Shown: positions 6,232-9,978 of the stretch, piece by piece | How positions within the stretch are numbered: the stretch's first letter is position 1 | Layout: each line of letters starts with the position of its first letter | DNA from: Bacillota bacterium | Lineage (GTDB): Bacteria; Bacillota; Clostridia; Peptostreptococcales; Anaerovoracaceae | DNA length: 9,978 nucleotides | Reading direction: 5' to 3' | NCBI GenBank assembly: GCA_016284575.1 | Contig: JAEEPD010000243.1 | Coordinates: 1 to 9,978 of the forward strand | Notes under the pieces: generated by a model | The model's input: only the letters and a program-made list of their open reading frames with translations | What the model was told of the DNA's origin: nothing | Databases searched by the model: none | Position numbers and translations under genes: made by a program

Positions 6232-6927
6232 ATGAACAGATATCTTATTCGATTCAGAAAAAAAGGCAATATGCGCTTCATTTCCCATCTGGACATCCAG
6301 CGCCTTTTCAAACGCCTCATAAAGCTGGCTCAGATCCCCGTGGCCTATTCCCAGGGTTTCAATCCCCACGAGCTGACCAATATTGTTCAGCCCCTGTCTC
6401 TGGGCTTTGAAAGTGAAAGTGAATACTTCGAAATCGATACCCAGCAGCCCATAGACATGGAAAAAGCCCTTGAAGGACTTAATCTTCATGCGCCCATGGG
6501 CTTTGAATTCACTGGTATTAAGGAAACCCCCACAGGAAAACGCAATCTCTCCTCGATCACAGCCTATGCTGTCTATAGGGCTGAGATCAAGCCTGAGGGC
6601 AGGACTCCACACAAATTTCACACAAACGACTTTTTAGCGCAGGATAAAATATTTATAATGAAGCGTGATAAAAAGACGAAGAGCATGGTGGAGAAGGATG
6701 TGAAATCCATGGTCAGGAGCCTGGAGCAGAAGGATCTGCCCGGGGGAGAGGCCTTCGACATGCTGCTTTCCTGCGCCAGCAATGCAACCCTGAATCCAAT
6801 GAATCTGCTTGACAGCCTTTACCTTTCCGAAGGCATTGATCTCAATCACGAGGATGTAAGGATCACCCGCATCGACATGCTGGCAGAAAAAGACGGAAAG
6901 CTGATATCCGCCTTTGATTTCTTCTAA
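6232..6927 (+). CDS. Radical SAM-linked DUF2344 protein, TIGR03936 family
   Basis: The 231-residue protein starts at ATG 6232, one base after the radical SAM stop. This start gives MNRYLIRFRKKGNMRFISHL, which matches how the family begins. The frame is open further upstream to 6064, but that would overlap 167 bases of the preceding gene with a non-family sequence. Visible family signatures are FISHLD at 16-21 and YSQGFNPH at 39-46, followed by PLSLGFESESEYFEI. No ribosome binding site is close, so translation probably depends on the upstream gene. The function is unknown. Its constant pairing with a TIGR03960 protein suggests that it positions a substrate or is a subunit. In many Clostridia an RNase G gene lies nearby; none is seen here. 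Confidence 0.9.
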   Translation: MNRYLIRFRKKGNMRFISHLDIQRLFKRLIKLAQIPVAYSQGFNPHELTNIVQPLSLGFESESEYFEIDTQQPIDMEKALEGLNLHAPMGFEFTGIKETPTGKRNLSSITAYAVYRAEIKPEGRTPHKFHTNDFLAQDKIFIMKRDKKTKSMVEKDVKSMVRSLEQKDLPGGEAFDMLLSCASNATLNPMNLLDSLYLSEGIDLNHEDVRITRIDMLAEKDGKLISAFDFF

Positions 6928-6939
6928 CAGGAGAAAATA

Positions 6940-8421
6940 ATGGCTTATAAACTGGATCTGAAAAACAAAATAAATCCCAGTCATATAAAGGTTTGGGTAG
7001 TGACACTCATACTCTCACTTATTTACCTTTTTGCAGGCTTTAAACTGGTCTCTAAGGATCTGGATGTATTCAAGATGGAAGGGGCCTATGCCGTTAAGGC
7101 AAGGGTCACAGAAATTGGTGAGTATGAAAAAAGCGAATACGTGGCAGGTCTTGATAACACATACGAAAACGGGACCCTTTACTTCCATGCAGAGGTCCTT
7201 TCCGGTAAGGAATTCAAGGGACAGACAGTTTATGCAGCCCAGACCTTCGACAATTATTCAAACATGAGTCTGGACGACCCTGTTGTAGTCGGAGACAAGG
7301 TAATGCTTTACAATTACGGCACCCCTCAGGGTGACGCGGACTGGGTCTTCGGAGGCTTTGAGCGGCTCGATGCCGTTATATGGCTTGGTGTAAGCTTTGG
7401 TGTCCTTCTTATAGTTTTCGGACGGATCAAGGGCCTCAATACCATTGTATCGCTGGCTCTGACCTGCCTTTCGGTATTCATGGTTTTTGTACCATCGGTG
7501 CTGGCCGGCTATAACATCTATTTCATGACGATGCTTACCTGCATCTTCTCTATAGTGACCACGCTGCTGATAACAAACGGAGCAACACAGAAATCCTTCA
7601 CAACCATACTCGGATGCAGCTTTGGCGTCATCGTTGCCGCGCTGCTTTCCATAGGCTTTGACAAAGGCTTGAGGCTTACCGGACTTCTGGACGAGCATTC
7701 CATTTATCTGCGCACCCTTGGAACAGGGGTGGAGGTAAATCTCAGGGCTCTTGTTTTCGCCATGATCGTTATCGGCGCCATGGGCGCTGACATGGACGTG
7801 GCCATGGACATTTCCAGCTCGCTGAACGAGCTGCACACCAATGCACCGCACATGAAGTTCAGAGATCTGTTCAGAAGCGGCATTACCATTGGACAGGATA
7901 TTATGGGAACCATGGCAAATACCCTGGTGCTTGCTTATATCGGAAGCTCCCTGTGCTCCATACTGATATACATTACTTATTCTTCATCCCTTTATGAGCT
8001 GCTCAACAGGGAGAACATAATAGTAGATCTGCTGAACGCCCTCATAGGAAGCATGGCCATTCTGCTGACCATTCCCCTTACTACTCTGGTGTGCTGCGCG
8101 CTTTATACCGGAAGAGGGGAGGAGCTGCTGGAAAGGATGAGCCGGTCAAAGGGTACCGCTCCTGCTGCAAGGACTGCAAAAGCAGCTCCTGCAAAGGCCC
8201 CTGTGAAAGCTCCTGTGAGCGCTCCTGCAGAGCCTGCCAGAACACCCAACAGGGCTATTGAATTCACCAGGCCCATGCAGAGCATAAGCAGCAATAAGAC
8301 CTCGGACGACCGCTATCAGTACAAATCTCTGATCCCAGACAAGGATCCCATAAACTTTTACGCGGACTTCGAAAAGCGTCCGGAGCAGAAGAAAAACGAA
8401 GAAGAAAACGGTCAGGATTAA
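6940..8421 (+). CDS. YibE/F-family multi-pass membrane protein with long Ala/Pro tail
   Basis: The 493-residue protein has a likely membrane segment at 18-36, an extracytoplasmic domain (about 37-144), then seven further segments near 145-161, 165-187, 192-213, 221-241, 267-287, 326-347 and 362-388. The family signature GAMGADMDVAMDISSSLNEL lies at 279-298. With eight segments both ends would be cytoplasmic. From about 392 there is a roughly 100-residue tail: an Ala/Pro/Lys-rich linker (407-434), then a charged end containing YKSLIPDKDP (461-470). The transport role often given to the family is unproven. AGGAG at 6929-6933, 6 bases upstream, supports the start. The gene is 12 bases after DUF2344, so probably the last of that transcript. 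Confidence 0.88.
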   Translation: MAYKLDLKNKINPSHIKVWVVTLILSLIYLFAGFKLVSKDLDVFKMEGAYAVKARVTEIGEYEKSEYVAGLDNTYENGTLYFHAEVLSGKEFKGQTVYAAQTFDNYSNMSLDDPVVVGDKVMLYNYGTPQGDADWVFGGFERLDAVIWLGVSFGVLLIVFGRIKGLNTIVSLALTCLSVFMVFVPSVLAGYNIYFMTMLTCIFSIVTTLLITNGATQKSFTTILGCSFGVIVAALLSIGFDKGLRLTGLLDEHSIYLRTLGTGVEVNLRALVFAMIVIGAMGADMDVAMDISSSLNELHTNAPHMKFRDLFRSGITIGQDIMGTMANTLVLAYIGSSLCSILIYITYSSSLYELLNRENIIVDLLNALIGSMAILLTIPLTTLVCCALYTGRGEELLERMSRSKGTAPAARTAKAAPAKAPVKAPVSAPAEPARTPNRAIEFTRPMQSISSNKTSDDRYQYKSLIPDKDPINFYADFEKRPEQKKNEEENGQD

Positions 8422-8427
8422 GACTGC

Positions 8428-8456
8428 TTGACAGTTAATATATGTTAAATTATAAT
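8428..8456 (+). promoter_or_regulatory. Consensus sigma-A promoter for comEA-UPF0291-alaS
   Basis: A perfect TTGACA (8428-8433) and a perfect TATAAT (8451-8456) are separated by exactly 17 AT-rich bases. It starts 7 bases after the preceding stop codon. Transcription would begin near 8463, leaving an untranslated leader of only about 17 bases before the comEA-like ATG. Confidence 0.85.
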
Positions 8457-8479
8457 GCCTTGGACGGACTCAAAATGCA

Positions 8480-8911
8480 ATGAAGGAAAAGGCATTTGTA
8501 AAGCTCAGAAGGCTTGCTGCTGCTTTTGCTGCAGCGCTTTCTGTTTTCAGCGCGGGACTTGGATTTTATAAAGAAAAGACCCGCGATGACATAATAATCG
8601 AGCCCGGAACTGAATTGGATATCCGGGCGGATTATTACAATGAATGGTCACCGGTACAGGAGCCTTCTTCTTCAGAAGACAACCAGACTCCGCTGCAGAT
8701 AGACCTTAACAGCGCAGATTCAGAAGATCTTCAGCTTCTCAGAGGCATAGGCCCCGCAAAAGCAAAGCTTATAATTGAATACAGAGAGCGCTACGGCGGC
8801 TTTGTATGCGCTGAGGAAATAATGGAAGTAAGGGGAATTGGCCCCGGAATATACGAAAAGATAAAGGACAGCATTTATGTTTCCACAGGAAAAACTGGAC
8901 AGGATCAATGA
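8480..8911 (+). CDS. comEA: ComEA-like helix-hairpin-helix DNA-binding protein
   Basis: The 143-residue product has a basic N-terminus and a hydrophobic stretch at 12-29, probably a signal anchor holding it to the outer face of the membrane. An acidic, serine-rich spacer follows, then the ComEA-type double helix-hairpin-helix region at about 73-135. Its hairpins are RGIGPAKA (88-95) and RGIGPGIY (118-125), introduced by IDLNSAD. ComEA binds incoming double-stranded DNA in natural transformation. It lacks the SLBB domain found between anchor and HhH in longer ComEA proteins, and comEC is not adjacent, so a role in competence is inferred only from the fold. Only a weak purine run (GGACGGA, 8462-8468) precedes the ATG. 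Confidence 0.85.
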   Translation: MKEKAFVKLRRLAAAFAAALSVFSAGLGFYKEKTRDDIIIEPGTELDIRADYYNEWSPVQEPSSSEDNQTPLQIDLNSADSEDLQLLRGIGPAKAKLIIEYRERYGGFVCAEEIMEVRGIGPGIYEKIKDSIYVSTGKTGQDQ

Positions 8912-9113
8912 ACTGGCTGCCATAGCCAAGACCAGGGAGCTGACCGAGGAGGAAAGGGTAGAAAGAGCCCGTCTCAGGGAGGAATACCTGGAAAACTTCA
9001 GAGGCAGATTCAAAAAGCAGCTGGAGAATATAGAGATCGTAGACGCAAGCGATCCCAGGCTCAAGGGCAAGCCCATGGCCACCATCGTCGATAAACCAAA
9101 CAGACACAACTGA
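8877..9113 (+). CDS. UPF0291 (DUF896, YnzC-type) small protein
   Basis: This 78-residue protein has the family pattern KLDRINELAAIAKTRELT followed by EEERVERARLREEYLENF, two helices forming a hairpin. DUF896 proteins are short and common in Firmicutes; Bacillus YnzC is one. Their function is not established, though an SOS link has been suggested for the Bacillus gene context. The start at 8877 is inside the comEA-like gene, giving a 35-base overlap in another frame. It is supported by AAAGGA at 8863-8868, 8 bases upstream. No later methionine gives a complete domain. The residues after about 52 (DASDPRLKGKP) vary within the family. alaS follows after 25 bases. Confidence 0.9.
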   Translation: MFPQEKLDRINELAAIAKTRELTEEERVERARLREEYLENFRGRFKKQLENIEIVDASDPRLKGKPMATIVDKPNRHN

Positions 9114-9138
9114 TACTCAGATCCAAAGGAGTTATATT

Positions 9139-9978
9139 ATGAAATACATGGGAGTAAACGAGATCAGAGAAAAGTTCCTCTCCTTCTGGGAGTCCAAGGG
9201 CTGCTTAAGACACGAGAGCTATTCTCTGGTACCGCAGGGAGATAAATCCCTGCTTCTTATCAATGCAGGCATGGCGCCTCTTAAGCCTTATTTCAGCGGA
9301 GCTGAGGAGCCCCCAAGGCGCAGGATGACCACCTGCCAGAAGTGCATAAGAACCAACGATATCGACAACGTTGGCCACACAGCCCGTCACGCGACATTCT
9401 TTGAAATGCTCGGAAACTTCAGCTTCGGAGACTATTTCAAGCATGAGAGCCTCAAGTGGGGCTGGGAATTCGTCACCGGCGAGGAATGGCTTAACATCCC
9501 CGTGGACAGGCTCTGGGCTACAGTATACGAGGACGATGACGAAGCCTATGCCATCTGGAGAGACGAGATAGGTCTTCCCGAGAGCCACATCGTTCGCCTC
9601 GGCAAGGACGACAACTTCTGGGAGATCGGAACCGGTCCCTGCGGACCCTGCTCCGAGATCTACTTTGACAGAGGCCCCGAATATGGCTGCGGAAAGGCTG
9701 ACTGCAAGCCCGGCTGCGAATGCGACCGCTACATGGAATTCTGGAACCACGTTTTCTCCCAGTTTGACCGTCAGGAGGACGGCAGCTATCTGGAGTTGGC
9801 CCAGAAGAATATAGACACAGGCATGGGCCTTGAGAGAATGGCCTGCATTATGCAGGGCGTTGATTCCATCTACAACATCGACACCATGCAGGCAATACTT
9901 CAGGAGGTATGCAGACTGTCCGGAATCAAATATCAGGACGGCGAAGGCCCCCACGATGTATCCATCAGGATCATCACT
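9139..9978 (+). CDS. alaS: Alanyl-tRNA synthetase, 3' end outside window
   Basis: The first 280 codons of a gene that is normally 870-880 codons are present, with no stop before the window edge. The enzyme charges tRNA-Ala. This part is the class II catalytic domain: motif 2 region RHATFFEMLGNFSFGDYF, the GPCGPCSEIYFDRG loop, WNHVFSQF, and motif 3 in DTGMGLERM. The cysteine-rich YGCGKADCKPGCECDRY insert occurs in many clostridial AlaRS proteins. The start at 9139 has AAAGGAG at 9125-9131, 7 bases upstream. Only 25 bases separate it from the UPF0291 gene, so it has no T-box leader of its own and probably depends on the promoter at 8428. An opposite-strand open frame across this region is a shadow. 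Confidence 0.97.
   Translation, partial: MKYMGVNEIREKFLSFWESKGCLRHESYSLVPQGDKSLLLINAGMAPLKPYFSGAEEPPRRRMTTCQKCIRTNDIDNVGHTARHATFFEMLGNFSFGDYFKHESLKWGWEFVTGEEWLNIPVDRLWATVYEDDDEAYAIWRDEIGLPESHIVRLGKDDNFWEIGTGPCGPCSEIYFDRGPEYGCGKADCKPGCECDRYMEFWNHVFSQFDRQEDGSYLELAQKNIDTGMGLERMACIMQGVDSIYNIDTMQAILQEVCRLSGIKYQDGEGPHDVSIRIIT

Noticed and set aside
7258..7851. Minus-strand open frame of 197 codons inside the YibE/F gene
   Set aside because: No domain or ribosome binding site; the plus-strand family match is clear.
8157..8242. Imperfect GCTCCTG-type repeats in the YibE/F tail as a DNA repeat element
   Set aside because: They are explained by repeated Ala-Pro codons in the low-complexity linker.
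8475..8483. Mini reading frame ATG-CAA-TGA overlapping the comEA-like start
   Set aside because: It could be a leader peptide coupled to comEA, but a two-codon frame is easily found by chance and nothing else supports it.
9205..9954. Long minus-strand open frame of 249 codons opposite alaS
   Set aside because: The plus strand encodes a clear alanyl-tRNA synthetase; the opposite frame has no recognisable domain and is a codon-bias shadow.

Overview
The window is a housekeeping region from a low-GC Gram-positive anaerobe, most likely class Clostridia. The evidence is a recA with a Gram-positive type LexA box, the rplU-rpmA-obg cluster followed by the paired radical SAM / DUF2344 genes, a short ComEA-like protein, a UPF0291 (YnzC-type) protein, strong AGGAGG-like ribosome binding sites and near-consensus sigma-A promoters. 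The sequence alone does not fix the family; Lachnospiraceae or a related clostridial family would fit. Nothing indicates a prophage, transposon, CRISPR array, rRNA or tRNA.

Layout. Positions 1-498 hold the 3' part of a ThrH-type phosphoserine phosphatase / homoserine phosphotransferase. recA (604-1668) follows, with its own promoter and a perfect GAAC-N4-GTTC LexA box just upstream of its start. recA converges on trxA (thioredoxin, minus strand, 1755-2072), with one stem-loop terminator between them. trxA and the ribosomal cluster are transcribed divergently from back-to-back promoters at 2113-2191. The plus-strand transcript begins with a structured leader resembling the L21 leader. It then encodes L21 (with a C-terminal extra domain), L27 (without the usual Firmicute N-terminal extension), a terminator-like hairpin, the ribosome-assembly GTPase Obg, a large radical SAM protein of the TIGR03960 type, its DUF2344 (TIGR03936) partner, and a YibE/F-family membrane protein, all within a few bases of each other or overlapping. 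A consensus promoter at 8428-8456 starts a new unit: comEA-like, UPF0291 and alaS, which runs off the window.

How the genes fit together. The central cluster is about ribosome large-subunit proteins and 50S maturation (L21, L27, Obg). The radical SAM / DUF2344 pair has no function I can name, but it is translationally coupled to obg. The most informative oddity is a coupled absence: no prp (ysxB) protease gene between rplU and rpmA, and an L27 that starts directly at the mature-type N-terminus, so there is no extension for Prp to remove. The second is the helix-extended-loop-helix-like tail on L21. I see no clearly novel system; the notable signals are modifications of conserved operons and their control sites.
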